DNA from: CAZKXX01 sp964556705
Lineage (GTDB): Bacteria > Acidobacteriota > Terriglobia > UBA7540
NCBI GenBank assembly: GCA_964556705.1
Contig: CAZKXX010000073.1
Location: 1-20,061, forward strand
Reading direction: 5' to 3'
DNA length: 20,061 nucleotides
Positions 1-7,781 of the stretch are shown piece after piece. The notes below the pieces were generated by a model. It was not told the DNA's origin. It was given only the letters and a program-made list of their open reading frames with translations, and searched no databases. Position 1 is the stretch's first letter, and the number at the start of each line of letters is the position of its first letter. Both the position numbers and the translations under genes were made by a program.

Positions 1-1754
1 TGATCGAAGCCCGCCTTGATGAAGTGGCGTCCCTTGGTCCAGCTTGTGGTTGCCAGAAGCCCGTAAGCGTTCGATGCGTCCACGGCATACTGCGGGTCGC
101 CTGGAGTCTCCAGGCCCACGAACGGGCCGCCGCCCCAGCCGATGGTCGGATAACCGAGCGTCGAGAGATTCCTGATTCCGAGTTCCTTGGCGCCGTCGAT
201 GCCGGAGTGAACGCTCTTGTTGGGATTGGCGAAGCGGTTGAAGGAACCGTTCACGTTCAGGAGCATGCGCGGCGTGATCGTCCAGTCGTAGGCCAGCCGC
301 GCCAGGTCGGACTTCACCCGCTGCCGGCGCGCCTTCGACAGCGGTCCGCCCTCGGGGTCGCTGACATCCCACATGCCGCCGGCGTCCAGCAGCAGGCGGG
401 GCCGCGCGACGTAAGTGTAGGAGCCCGAGAGCTTGTGGCTGTCGCTGAGGATCTGGTCCCCTTTGATGGAGAACTGGTGCTGGTCGAACTCCGGCGTGTT
501 GGTCACCGGGTAGACGCTGTTGTTAACCAGCGCGATCTGGCCGGTGGCGTCACGGACCGTCGGGATGTAGTGCTTCTTCGCGATCTCGTTCAGACGCCGC
601 GACACCGTGCTGAAGCGGGACGTGGGAATCCGGTTGCCGGGGAACATCTCCCCGATCCAGCGGCCGTCGGCAAGCTGGCGGAAGGTGGCCGGGTCATAGA
701 TGGCTCCCTGGAGGACCGGCCGGCCGCAGGCGTCGGTGCTGATCTCCGCGCCCAGAAAGTCAGAGAAATCCCCCTGTTTCATGGTGACCGTCGGCACCTG
801 CGTATTGACGAAGACCAAGCCCCGACGCCGGCGGAAGCCCTGGTAATCTCCGAAGAAGAACGCCTTGTCCTTCTTGATCGGGCCGCCGACGGCGAATCCG
901 TACTCGTTTTGACGCAGCGGGTCTTTCTCCGAGGTCGCGGGAAGGAAGAAGTTGCGCGCATCGAGCTTGTCGTTGCGCAGGAACTCGTAAACCGTTCCGT
1001 GAAACCTGTTCGTCCCGCTGCGCGTCACCGCGTTCACGATGCCGCCGCTGATGCGCCCGTATTCGGCGGGGTAACTGTTCGTCTCAACCTTGAATTCTTC
1101 GATCGAATCGACCGAAGGGTTGACTGCCGGACCCCCGAAGACGATTTGCTGAATGGAAGTGCCGTCGAGAAGGTAGTCGTCAGCGCGCGGGCGTCCGCCG
1201 CTGATGCGCATGTTGCCCAGAGCAAAGCCTTCTCCCTGCTGCTGGCTCACTCCGGCGGAAAGGGCAACCAGGTCGAAGAAGCTGCGGCCCGCTCCTCCTG
1301 TCAAAGGAAGCGTCGTCATCTTCTGCCGGTCAATGACCTGGCCGAGACCGGACTTTTCTGTGGAGAGAAGCGGCGCTTCACCCACCACGCTGACCACCTC
1401 GCGGGCTTCGCCGACATCGAGCGTAAAGTCCACGCGGACGGTGCGGCCGACCGCGACGGCGACGTCGGACCGCTGCGCCGTCTTGAACCCGGCGAGCTGG
1501 GCCTCGACGCGATACTGGCCCGGCTGGACGTTGTTCACCACATAGTTGCCGAATTGGTCCGTCACGAACGACCGCGTCTCCCCGGTCCCGACATTCGTAA
1601 CCGTGACCTTGACTCCGGGAATGACCGCGCCGGTGGCGTCGGTCACGAGCCCCAGGACCGTTCCATAAATCGACTGTGCGAGAACCGCTCGCGGAAGGGA
1701 CACGAGAGCCAGAACGATTCCCGCTGCCAAGAGAAACCTGCAAACTGATTTCAT
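1..1754 (-). CDS. TonB-dependent receptor, Oar-like, N-terminal part (runs off left edge)
   Basis: This is the first 584 residues of a large outer-membrane receptor; the reading frame is open to the window edge. The ATG at 1754 follows an AAGGAG ribosome site about 10 nt upstream. Residues 1-26 (MKSVCRFLLAAGIVLALVSL and on, ending VLAQ) form a signal peptide. Residues 27 to about 110 (start IYGTVLGLVTDATGAVIPG, later GNYVVNNVQPGQYRVEAQL, then AGFK) are a carboxypeptidase-regulatory-like beta-sandwich. A plug domain follows (LSTEKSGLGQVIDRQ ... RISGGRPRADDYLLDG ... NSYPAEYGRISGGIVNAVT), then the start of the beta-barrel (GTNRFHGTVYEFLRND, FFFGDYQGFRRR). This architecture is typical of the many Acidobacteriota TonB receptors that import oligosaccharides or other large substrates. 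The substrate cannot be told from the sequence. A LacI-type operator in its promoter suggests a carbohydrate-like ligand. There is no visible frameshift. Confidence 0.93.
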   Translation of the reverse strand, partial: MKSVCRFLLAAGIVLALVSLPRAVLAQSIYGTVLGLVTDATGAVIPGVKVTVTNVGTGETRSFVTDQFGNYVVNNVQPGQYRVEAQLAGFKTAQRSDVAVAVGRTVRVDFTLDVGEAREVVSVVGEAPLLSTEKSGLGQVIDRQKMTTLPLTGGAGRSFFDLVALSAGVSQQQGEGFALGNMRISGGRPRADDYLLDGTSIQQIVFGGPAVNPSVDSIEEFKVETNSYPAEYGRISGGIVNAVTRSGTNRFHGTVYEFLRNDKLDARNFFLPATSEKDPLRQNEYGFAVGGPIKKDKAFFFGDYQGFRRRRGLVFVNTQVPTVTMKQGDFSDFLGAEISTDACGRPVLQGAIYDPATFRQLADGRWIGEMFPGNRIPTSRFSTVSRRLNEIAKKHYIPTVRDATGQIALVNNSVYPVTNTPEFDQHQFSIKGDQILSDSHKLSGSYTYVARPRLLLDAGGMWDVSDPEGGPLSKARRQRVKSDLARLAYDWTITPRMLLNVNGSFNRFANPNKSVHSGIDGAKELGIRNLSTLGYPTIGWGGGPFVGLETPGDPQYAVDASNAYGLLATTSWTKGRHFIKAGFD

Positions 1755-1838
1755 TTTCCTGACTCCTTCTTGTGCTCGCCCAACGTCACCCAACGTCCTC
1801 GCTGGTTCCGAGTCGCGCGAAGCAAACCAACCTGTCGC

Positions 1839-1856
1839 GTAAGCGCTTACAGTCAA
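1839..1856 (-). promoter_or_regulatory. LacI/GalR-type operator palindrome next to a -35-like TTGACT
   Basis: Positions 1839-1850 read GTAAGCGCTTAC, a perfect 12-bp palindrome with the central CG of LacI/GalR-family operators. On the minus strand TTGACT (1856-1851), a good -35 hexamer, lies directly upstream, so the palindrome fills the spacer between -35 and -10, about 85 bp before the receptor start at 1754. A repressor bound here would block the promoter. The -10 element is not clear. The assignment to the LacI family is inference from the palindrome; no LacI-type gene is in the window. Confidence 0.6.
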
Positions 1857-2326
1857 CACTCACAGCTTTTCCCCCTTCTCGCCCCGTCATGCACCAAAGG
1901 CAAACCCTGGGGCCGTACCCAGGCGGCTCGTCGCTCGACAACAACCTCCTGATTCTTCGACTTCTGAACATCGTCTCAGCCGGATCATTCCCGATTGAGA
2001 CGCTCATCCCCCGCAGGTTCGCCCCAGCGACAAAGAGGCGCAAGGCTATTTACGTTACTTCTCAGGTTAATGCCTGGCGGGAAGAGCAGGGCAGCGAGAC
2101 TAAATCGTTGCTAACTATGGGCCTTCAGCCCAACTCTGGGAGCACCCCATGCCGCCGTCGCTTCGGGATTCGTTCTTGTATCCCATGGCGCACCGACCAC
2201 GCTCTCAAAAGACAAAATTTCCCTCGGTATCCGTGTCCGCCGAGGAGGTCCGCAGTCTCTGGAACACGGCGAGATTAACGTCTCTTATCTGTAATCCTAA
2301 CCGTAATCGTCCCTGTGGCCCCAACC

Positions 2327-2356
2327 TTGACCGCCCTCGAAAAAGCGGCATATACT
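2327..2356 (+). promoter_or_regulatory. Sigma70-like promoter for the gene at 2486
   Basis: TTGACC at 2327-2332 and TATACT at 2351-2356 are separated by 18 bp, a good match to the housekeeping consensus. The predicted transcript would start near 2363, giving a leader of about 120 nt before the ATG at 2486. Its position downstream of 2315 argues against the longer upstream reading-frame start. Confidence 0.55.
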
Positions 2357-2485
2357 CTCCCCGAAACGGACAACTGGGCGAGGGCTGACAGTCCTTGGTT
2401 CACTCCGCCGTGTGTCGGCATTGCGAAGTGGACGTCGATCGGGGATCGATGGCCTACCGCACTTCGATCCGGAGCGGCGCAGGCG

Positions 2486-3793
2486 ATGGAATCCATTTCC
2501 CTCTTCGAAATGCGGAACGAATTGAAGCGGGTGCTTCAGAGCAAGCACTTCGCGAAGGCGCCCAAGCGCAGCCGTTTCCTCGAGTTCGTTTGCGAGCAGA
2601 CGTTCCAAGGAAACGCCGACAAGCTGAACGAGTACCTGGTGGGGACGGAGGTTTACGAGCGGGGCCCGAATTTCAATGCCAACGAAGATCCCATCGTGCG
2701 AGTGCAGGCGCACGAGATTCGGCGGGCCTTGAGGAACTACTACGAATCAGAGGGTCGTGAAAGTTCTCTGCGCATCGACCTTCCGTCCGGCCATTACGTG
2801 CCGGTCTTCACGCGCAAGGATTGGCGCTCGGGCGACGAAGAAAACGCGGGCGAGTCGGCGGTCGCCGCCGCGAGTCTCTCCACGCGCCATTGGGCGCTCA
2901 TCGGCGTGCTGGCGGTTCTGGCCCTGGCGTTCCTGGGCCTTTACGTTCACGAGCGGTCTCTGCTTCGCGAGGTTCGTCGCCAGGTTTCGCCGCCTCCACT
3001 GGCCGAAAGCGCCGAGTGGTTCTGGAAGCCGTTCCTGCCTCCTGCCCGGCCCCCTCTGATTGCCCTCCCCGTCCACCCGCTGTTGCGGCTGGCGCACGAA
3101 GGAGATCCTCCGGAGGCGAAGAAACGCGGCTACCCGGTTCCCAAGGATGAGCTCACCGAGTTCCGGGACACGATTCATTTCCGCGAACTGCATCAGTTCC
3201 ACTTCGTCCCCACCACCACCGACTTCACGGGCGTCGGCGAGGCCCTGGGGCTCCAGAACCTGATGACCTTCTTCGCCGGGGTGAGTCAGCCGGTGCGCGT
3301 GAAGTCTTCGCGACTGGTGGATTTTGCGGAGGTCAAGAGCGGCAACACGATTCTCCTGGGGGGCAACCAGCCCTGGAGCGGGAGGATTTTCCTGTACGAG
3401 GAAGGCTTCCGCTTCCACAGAGGGTTAATCTGGAACAAGACGCCACGCCAGGGCGAGCACTCCGTTTACCGGCCGCAGTTCGACCCCGTCACAGAGCAAC
3501 TCACGCGAGACTATGCGCTGGTCCTGATGCTGCCGAACGAGCGCCGCGAGGAACGGATTCTGCTTATCTACGGAATCTACACGCAAGGTTCGCAAGCCGC
3601 CATCGAGTATGTCACGAATCCCGAACGCCTGCTCGAACTGCGCCGCCTGCTGGCCGAAGAGTCCCCGGACGGGCGTCCTCCGCCTTACTTCCAGGCGCTC
3701 CTCGAAACCACGGTCGAGAACTACGTCCCGGGTCTGGCCTCGCTGGTGGCCGTTCGCTCGGTGCCGGAAGTCCGCCCTGACCCGTCACGATAA
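2486..3793 (+). CDS. Acidobacteriota-type single-pass membrane protein with cytoplasmic helical N-domain
   Basis: The 435-residue protein starts at ATG 2486. The frame is open further upstream to 2315, but that part precedes the best promoter and has no family features. Residues about 10-110 (FEMRNELKRVL, KRSRFLEFVCEQTFQGNADK, NEYLVGTEVYERGPNFNANE, DPIVRVQAHEIRRALRNYYE, IDLPSGHYVPVF) match from memory a domain recurrent in Acidobacteriota membrane regulators, often followed by TPR or beta-propeller modules. One transmembrane helix follows (about 136-155, HWALIGVLAVLALAFLGLYV). The remainder, about 280 residues, would lie outside the cytoplasm and contains motifs such as FTGVGEALGLQNLMTFFAGV, NTILLGGNQPWSGRIFLYEE, DYALVLMLPN and LLIYGIYTQGSQAAIEYVTN. 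No catalytic motif is recognised. A sensor or signal-transfer role is inference. The ribosome site is weak (GGAG about 11 nt upstream). Confidence 0.8.
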   Translation: MESISLFEMRNELKRVLQSKHFAKAPKRSRFLEFVCEQTFQGNADKLNEYLVGTEVYERGPNFNANEDPIVRVQAHEIRRALRNYYESEGRESSLRIDLPSGHYVPVFTRKDWRSGDEENAGESAVAAASLSTRHWALIGVLAVLALAFLGLYVHERSLLREVRRQVSPPPLAESAEWFWKPFLPPARPPLIALPVHPLLRLAHEGDPPEAKKRGYPVPKDELTEFRDTIHFRELHQFHFVPTTTDFTGVGEALGLQNLMTFFAGVSQPVRVKSSRLVDFAEVKSGNTILLGGNQPWSGRIFLYEEGFRFHRGLIWNKTPRQGEHSVYRPQFDPVTEQLTRDYALVLMLPNERREERILLIYGIYTQGSQAAIEYVTNPERLLELRRLLAEESPDGRPPPYFQALLETTVENYVPGLASLVAVRSVPEVRPDPSR

Positions 3794-4000
3794 CCGAACG
3801 TGCCTCGCCGCCGCCGAGCGCGGGTGACGCCTTTGAGACCCTCTGCTCGCTGCGCTCGGCCTCACGGAGAGTGGATGCCGCGCTGGAGAGCGTGGCAAAA
3901 ACGTTTAAGGCGATCATCGTTGACGCCCCCGTGGTAGTTCTAGTGGCAGGCGTTTCGGGCAGAGCGGACGTCAAATCGTCATCCTCGGGGTCGGTTGGCC

Positions 4001-4972
4001 ATGAAGAAGCCGAAAGAGTGGGGCGACAACCAGAGGCTTTGCGGCCAGCCTCACGGTCACCCTCGACGGCGAGGGCCTTCCCGCTGGAGAGCCGCGCTGG
4101 GCGGCGTCACACTGCTTTTGCTTGCGCTGCTCCTCGTGGTGATCTGGTATCCGAACTCCGTCCGACGATTCACAACCTCAACCTCGCCCGAAGAGCCGCA
4201 GGGGACCCCGTCCAAACTGGAGGAATCCGCCGCGGCCCTCGCGATACCCCGTGAATCAACGGCGAAGCCGGGAGAAACCGAAGAGAGACCTGAGACAGCT
4301 TCCCTCCGTCACGGGGCCAGCGGGATGGACGAGGTCAGGAACGGTCAGGCGAGGAAACCATCCGGAGGACCGTCGGCATCGGTCTTGAAGAAGTCGGAAA
4401 AAACCGTTCCGCAAGCTGTGGACGCGACAGACGCCCGAGAAGTTCCCCCGGATGACGGCGAAGTCCGCAGACCACGCGAAGAAGAGGAGGCGGGACGGGC
4501 CATACCCGCATTTACGGGCACGTTCGGGCTGGCTCCACTGAGCCAGCCGGCACCCGAAGGAGGCCATGCGAGCGCCATGGCGGCCCGCGATGCTCCGCCT
4601 TTCGCGTCCGGCGAGCAGGAAAGGCGGATTGAACGCGCCGACCGCGCGCGTTGGCGTGTGGGACGGTTCGGTCTGATTCAAAAGGCGGACCAAGGCGGCG
4701 AATGGCAGACCGTCCCGAGCGGCGTCGAGGCCGACCTTTTCGACATTTCTTTTGCCACACAAAACGTCGGGTGGGCCGTCGGCGCGAAAGGCATGGTGCT
4801 TCGCACGACCGACGGCGGGAACGCGTGGATGCAGATCACCGGCCCGGCGGACGGCGACCTTGTGCGAGTTCGAGCAACAAGCGCTCTCGCGGCGAGTGTC
4901 GTCACTCAGGACGGGCGGGCGTTCGAGACATCCAACGGCGGGATGACTTGGCAACAACTCCGCCTTGAATAG
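4001..4972 (+). CDS. Membrane-anchored protein with C-terminal YCF48-like (BNR-type) repeats
   Basis: Starting from ATG 4001 this gives 323 residues; an in-frame TTG at 3995 would add two. A basic N-terminus (about 1-32) is followed by one transmembrane helix (about 33-49, GVTLLLLALLLVVIW). A long linker of low complexity follows, rich in Pro, Glu and Lys. The last 110 residues hold YCF48/BNR-type propeller blades: WRVGRFGLIQKADQGGEWQT, FDISFATQNVGWAVGAKGMV, LRTTDGGNAWMQI and FETSNGGMTWQQL. In Acidobacteriota such C-terminal modules commonly follow an anti-sigma-like zinc finger and a transmembrane helix, encoded next to an ECF sigma factor. Here no zinc-finger His/Cys cluster and no sigma gene are present, so an anti-sigma role is not supported. 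The function is unknown; the C-terminus would be extracytoplasmic. It lies 207 bp after the preceding gene on the same strand. Confidence 0.72.
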   Translation: MKKPKEWGDNQRLCGQPHGHPRRRGPSRWRAALGGVTLLLLALLLVVIWYPNSVRRFTTSTSPEEPQGTPSKLEESAAALAIPRESTAKPGETEERPETASLRHGASGMDEVRNGQARKPSGGPSASVLKKSEKTVPQAVDATDAREVPPDDGEVRRPREEEEAGRAIPAFTGTFGLAPLSQPAPEGGHASAMAARDAPPFASGEQERRIERADRARWRVGRFGLIQKADQGGEWQTVPSGVEADLFDISFATQNVGWAVGAKGMVLRTTDGGNAWMQITGPADGDLVRVRATSALAASVVTQDGRAFETSNGGMTWQQLRLE

Positions 4973-5254
4973 CGCGCTCGGACTATTTCCTCCGACGCCC
5001 CACGAAATTCCCTTCGGAGATTCTGCAAGCCTCGCGCTTCGCTGTGTGAGGAAGCCTTCCTGCGCGCACAGGACCTCGGAGGTCCGGGGCGTGGACATTC
5101 AGGCGGTGAAGGCGCGGCCGCCGCACCGCTCCCTCAACCGCAGTTTGAAGGCAGCTCGGCGGCCTGTGCGGAGATTCTCAAGTTTTCCTGGCAGCCTCGA
5201 GACCCTCAGCTCGGAGGAGATGACGCGCGCCAACAGGGCGGAAAGGGCTCACGC

Positions 5255-5284
5255 CCGACCCACGGACTGTAACCCGCGGGTCGG
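5255..5284. repeat. Inverted repeat / hairpin
   Basis: CCGACCC (5255-5261) pairs perfectly with GGGTCGG (5278-5284). After one A/C mismatch, CGG (5263-5265) pairs with CCG (5274-5276), leaving an 8-nt loop. It partly overlaps a second possible hairpin, GGGCG (5236-5240) with CGCCC (5252-5256). It could help terminate transcription from either converging gene, although no T-run follows. Confidence 0.6.
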
Positions 5285-5285
5285 A

Positions 5286-5320
5286 AGTTTGAATCCCTCC
5301 ACAGGCCCACGATTCAAACT
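5286..5320. repeat. Perfect 10-bp inverted repeat between convergent genes
   Basis: AGTTTGAATC (5286-5295) is the exact reverse complement of GATTCAAACT (5311-5320), with a 15-nt loop. No T-run follows on either strand, so a classical intrinsic terminator is not shown. The position between two converging transcription units makes a bidirectional terminator-like or RNA-protecting role plausible. Confidence 0.6.
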
Positions 5321-5360
5321 CCCCTTCGCTCAACGAGACCCCGGAGAATGACTCGCTCGA

Positions 5361-6026
5361 TTAGGGAAGGTCGAAGGCGTGGTGGCGAACGTCGCTGCCG
5401 GCGACCATGTAAATCACATCCTCGGCGATGTTGGTGGCGTGGTCGGCGACGCGTTCGAGGTTTTTGGAAACCAGGATGAACTCGAGGGCGGGAGAGATGG
5501 CGGAGGAGTTCGCCATCATGTCGGCCAGCAAATCCTGAAAGGTCTGGTCCCGCAGACGATCCACCTCGTCATCACGGGCGAGGATGGCGCGAGCGGTTTC
5601 CACATCGCCGCGGACCATGGCGTTCAAACCCTCTCGCAGCATCTCTTCGGCCAACGCGGCCATCCGCCCGAGGTCCACGTAGGGCCGGATGCGCGGCTGA
5701 TTGAGCAGGCGGATCGCGGCTTGGGAAATGTTGACGGCCAGGTCTCCGATGCGTTCCAGATCGGCGTTGATGCGCGTCACCGCCAGCGCGAACCGCAGGT
5801 CCCTGGCCATCAGTTGCTGAAGCGCCAGCAGGTTCATCACCCGTTCATCGATCTCCATCTGCATGGCGTTGATGGCCGGTTCTTCTTCGAGGACCCTTCG
5901 AGCCAGCCGCTCGTCAGATTCCAGCAGCGCCTGCACGGCCTGATGGACGGCGCGCTCCGCGAGACTGCCCATCCAGAGCAGCCGCCCTTTCAGTTCTGCA
6001 AGTTCCTGTTCGAAATGCCGTTCCAT
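5361..6026 (-). CDS. phoU: Phosphate signalling/transport accessory protein PhoU
   Basis: This 221-residue protein has the length and two-fold symmetry of PhoU. Two three-helix units each carry the conserved metal- and phosphate-signalling motif: LERIGDLAVNI near residues 90-100 and LERVADHATNIAEDVIYMV near 190-208. The N-terminus (MERHFEQELAELKGRLLWMG) is also typical. PhoU links the Pst transporter to the PhoR kinase, damping the Pho response and limiting phosphate uptake when phosphate is plentiful; it acts in the cytoplasm at the membrane complex. The ATG at 6026 follows a GGAGAAG site and lies 13 nt after the pstB stop, so it is the last gene of the pstSCAB-phoU operon. It ends at TAA 5363-5361, facing the convergent hairpin region. 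Confidence 0.96.
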   Translation of the reverse strand: MERHFEQELAELKGRLLWMGSLAERAVHQAVQALLESDERLARRVLEEEPAINAMQMEIDERVMNLLALQQLMARDLRFALAVTRINADLERIGDLAVNISQAAIRLLNQPRIRPYVDLGRMAALAEEMLREGLNAMVRGDVETARAILARDDEVDRLRDQTFQDLLADMMANSSAISPALEFILVSKNLERVADHATNIAEDVIYMVAGSDVRHHAFDLP

Positions 6027-6039
6027 GCTTCTTCTCCGT

Positions 6040-6876
6040 CTAGCCGAATCGCCCGGTGATATACGCTTCAGTCCGCGGGTCGGCGGGCGTCGTGAAGAGC
6101 TGGGGCGTGGGGCTGAACTCCACCAGCGCGCCGTTCAAAAGGAAGGCGGTGAAATCGCTCACGCGCGCGGCCTGCTGCATGTTATGGGTCACGATAACAA
6201 TTGTGTAGTTCTGCTTCAACTCAAAAATCAGCTCTTCGATTTTCGCCGTGGAAACGGGGTCGAGCGCCGAGGCGGGCTCGTCCATCAGCAGCAGCTCGGG
6301 CCGCACGGCCAGCGCGCGCGCGATGCACACGCGCTGCTGCTCGCCGCCGGAAAGCGTCAGCGCGCTCTTGTGCAGGCGGTCTTTCACCTCGTCCCACAGC
6401 GCGGCCTGGCGAAGCGCTTCCTCGACGCGTTCGGAGCGCGCCGCTCCGTTTCCGGCCAGCCCATTGACGCGCAGGCCGTAGGCGACGTTCTCGAAAATGG
6501 ATTTCGGAAACGGATTGGGCTGCTGGAAGACCATGCCCACGCGGCGGCGCAGGGCGACGACGTCCACCTGCGGGCCGTTGATTTCCATCCCGTCCATCCG
6601 CAGCTCGCCGCTCGTGCGCACGCCCGGGATGACGTCGTTCATGCGGTTGAGCGAGCGGAGGAACGTGGACTTGCCGCAGCCCGAAGGGCCGATGATCGCC
6701 GTCACCTGGCGCGCGTAAATCTCCAGCGAAACGTCCCGCAGCGCCTGGCGCTCGCGATACCAGAGGCTGAAATTGCGGGCCTCGACGCGCGTTTCGTACG
6801 CCTGGGGAGCGGAGGCGCGCTCGCGGACGTGCGTCTTGAGGAGGGGGAAATCGCCGTCGGCCGTGGTGGTCACCAT
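6040..6876 (-). CDS. pstB: Phosphate ABC transporter ATP-binding protein PstB
   Basis: This 278-residue ATPase energises phosphate import through PstCA. The ABC signatures are intact: Walker A GPSGCGKST (about 63-71), Q-loop FQQPNPFPKSIFENV (about 117-131), signature LSGGEQQR (about 175-182), Walker B LLLMDEP (about 195-201) and switch His in VTHNMQQAARVSDF (H231). FQQPNPFP and the GALVEFSPTPQLFTTP C-terminal region are characteristic of PstB rather than other ABC ATPases. It is slightly longer than most PstB because of about 25 extra N-terminal residues before the first beta strand. The start ATG overlaps the pstA stop by one base (TAATG), with AAGGAG upstream, implying translational coupling. 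Confidence 0.97.
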   Translation of the reverse strand: MVTTTADGDFPLLKTHVRERASAPQAYETRVEARNFSLWYRERQALRDVSLEIYARQVTAIIGPSGCGKSTFLRSLNRMNDVIPGVRTSGELRMDGMEINGPQVDVVALRRRVGMVFQQPNPFPKSIFENVAYGLRVNGLAGNGAARSERVEEALRQAALWDEVKDRLHKSALTLSGGEQQRVCIARALAVRPELLLMDEPASALDPVSTAKIEELIFELKQNYTIVIVTHNMQQAARVSDFTAFLLNGALVEFSPTPQLFTTPADPRTEAYITGRFG

Positions 6877-7778
6877 TACACGCTCCTTCTTGCCAGTCTC
6901 ATGCGCGCCCGAATGACAATCGCCATGGCGTTCAGCAGGAACGTCAGCGCCAGCAGGACGAAGACCGTGGCGTAGAGCAGCGGTTTCGTCGCGTCCACGT
7001 CGGGCGACTGCGTGGAAAGGATGAAAATGTGATAGCCGAGTTCCATGAACTGGTCGGTCAGCTTCGAGGGCAGGTACGGCAGGTAGTACGCCGCGCCGAC
7101 AAACAGAATGGGCGCCACTTCGCCCGCCGCGCGGCTGATGGCCAGAATCGCTCCCGTCATCACCCCCGGCAGCGCGTGCGGCAGCACCACGCGGAAAACC
7201 GCCTGCGACTTCGTCGAACCGAGCGCGTAGCTCGCCTCACGATAGCTCTGGGGCACGGCCTGCAGCGCCTCCTCGACGCTCACGATCACTACCGGCAGCG
7301 TCAGGACGGCCAGCGTCAGCGCCGCCCACAGAATCGCCGGCTGCCCGTAGTGCAGTTCGCCGCCGTAGGCCACCTCGTCAATCTTTCTGCCCACGAACTG
7401 GACGAAGAACCCCAGCCCGAACAGCCCGAAGACGATCGAAGGCACGCCCGCCAGGTTGTTCACGGCCTGCCGCGCGACGCGGTAGAACCAGGAAGCGCGG
7501 TCGGCGTACTCGGAAAAATAGATGGCCGCGAGCACGCCGAAAGGCGCGACGAAAACCGTCATAATCAGCACCAGCGCTGCCGTGCCGAAAATCGCCGGGA
7601 AGATTCCCCCTTCGGTCATCCCGTGTGTCGGCGCGCCGGAAAGGAACTCCCAGGTGACGGTCTCCCAGCCGTGGTAGGTGATCTGGCCGATGAGGATGCC
7701 GAGAATCGCAAGAATTGCGAACGCGGCAAGCGCCGTGGCCCAGCGCAGCGTGCGGTCGAATTGGCGGCGAAGTCCCAT
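6876..7778 (-). CDS. pstA: Phosphate ABC transporter permease PstA
   Basis: This 300-residue inner-membrane permease forms the phosphate channel with PstC. Multiple hydrophobic helices are visible, the first near residues 13-33 (ALAAFAILAILGILIGQI), with others around VLIMTVFVAPFGVLAAIYF, GVPSIVFGLFGLGFFVQF and ALTLAVLTLPVVIVSVEEAL. The cytoplasmic EAA loop is REASYALGSTKSQAVFRVVL, followed by PHALPGVMTGAILAISRAAG, which is the binding-protein-dependent permease motif contacting PstB. The last helix is LLYATVFVLLALTFLLNAMA. It starts 3 nt after the pstC stop and its stop overlaps the pstB start, so these genes are tightly coupled. Confidence 0.96.
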   Translation of the reverse strand: MGLRRQFDRTLRWATALAAFAILAILGILIGQITYHGWETVTWEFLSGAPTHGMTEGGIFPAIFGTAALVLIMTVFVAPFGVLAAIYFSEYADRASWFYRVARQAVNNLAGVPSIVFGLFGLGFFVQFVGRKIDEVAYGGELHYGQPAILWAALTLAVLTLPVVIVSVEEALQAVPQSYREASYALGSTKSQAVFRVVLPHALPGVMTGAILAISRAAGEVAPILFVGAAYYLPYLPSKLTDQFMELGYHIFILSTQSPDVDATKPLLYATVFVLLALTFLLNAMAIVIRARMRLARRSV

Positions 7779-7781
7779 CCG

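Larger units (their letters stand above)
1755..2485. other. Intergenic region between divergent genes
   Basis: This stretch of 731 bp separates the minus-strand TonB receptor from the plus-strand gene starting at 2486. It holds the LacI-type operator and promoter (1839-1856) and a sigma70-like promoter (2327-2356). A short hairpin (TGGGC cttca GCCCA) occurs near 2120-2133. The open frames here are short, lack family features and conflict with one another, so I call no gene. Confidence 0.5.
4973..5360. other. Convergent intergenic region rich in inverted repeats
   Basis: This 388-bp stretch lies between the stop of the plus-strand gene at 4972 and the stop of phoU at 5361. It holds a hairpin at 5071-5085 (GGACCT cgg AGGTCC), overlapping hairpins at 5236-5284, and a perfect 10-bp inverted repeat at 5286-5320. 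An 8-bp complement (5161-5168 with 5300-5307) could close the whole segment. An open frame from 4965 to 5351 on the plus strand has no recognisable features and I do not call it. Confidence 0.6.

Noticed and set aside
24..1748. Long plus-strand open frame (574 codons)
   Set aside because: It is the antisense shadow of the TonB receptor, whose minus-strand frame has a signal peptide and clear domains; the plus-strand product is Arg/His-rich without family features.
5236..5312. Complete tRNA-Tyr gene
   Set aside because: Although an anticodon-like GTA and a TTTGAATCC T-loop-like stretch are present, the anticodon loop would be 8 nt, the T-stem has mismatches, and the only acceptor-like complement is about 140 nt upstream.
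4965..5351. Plus-strand open frame of 128 codons in the convergent region
   Set aside because: It begins inside the previous gene, has no ribosome site or domain, and runs through the inverted repeats.
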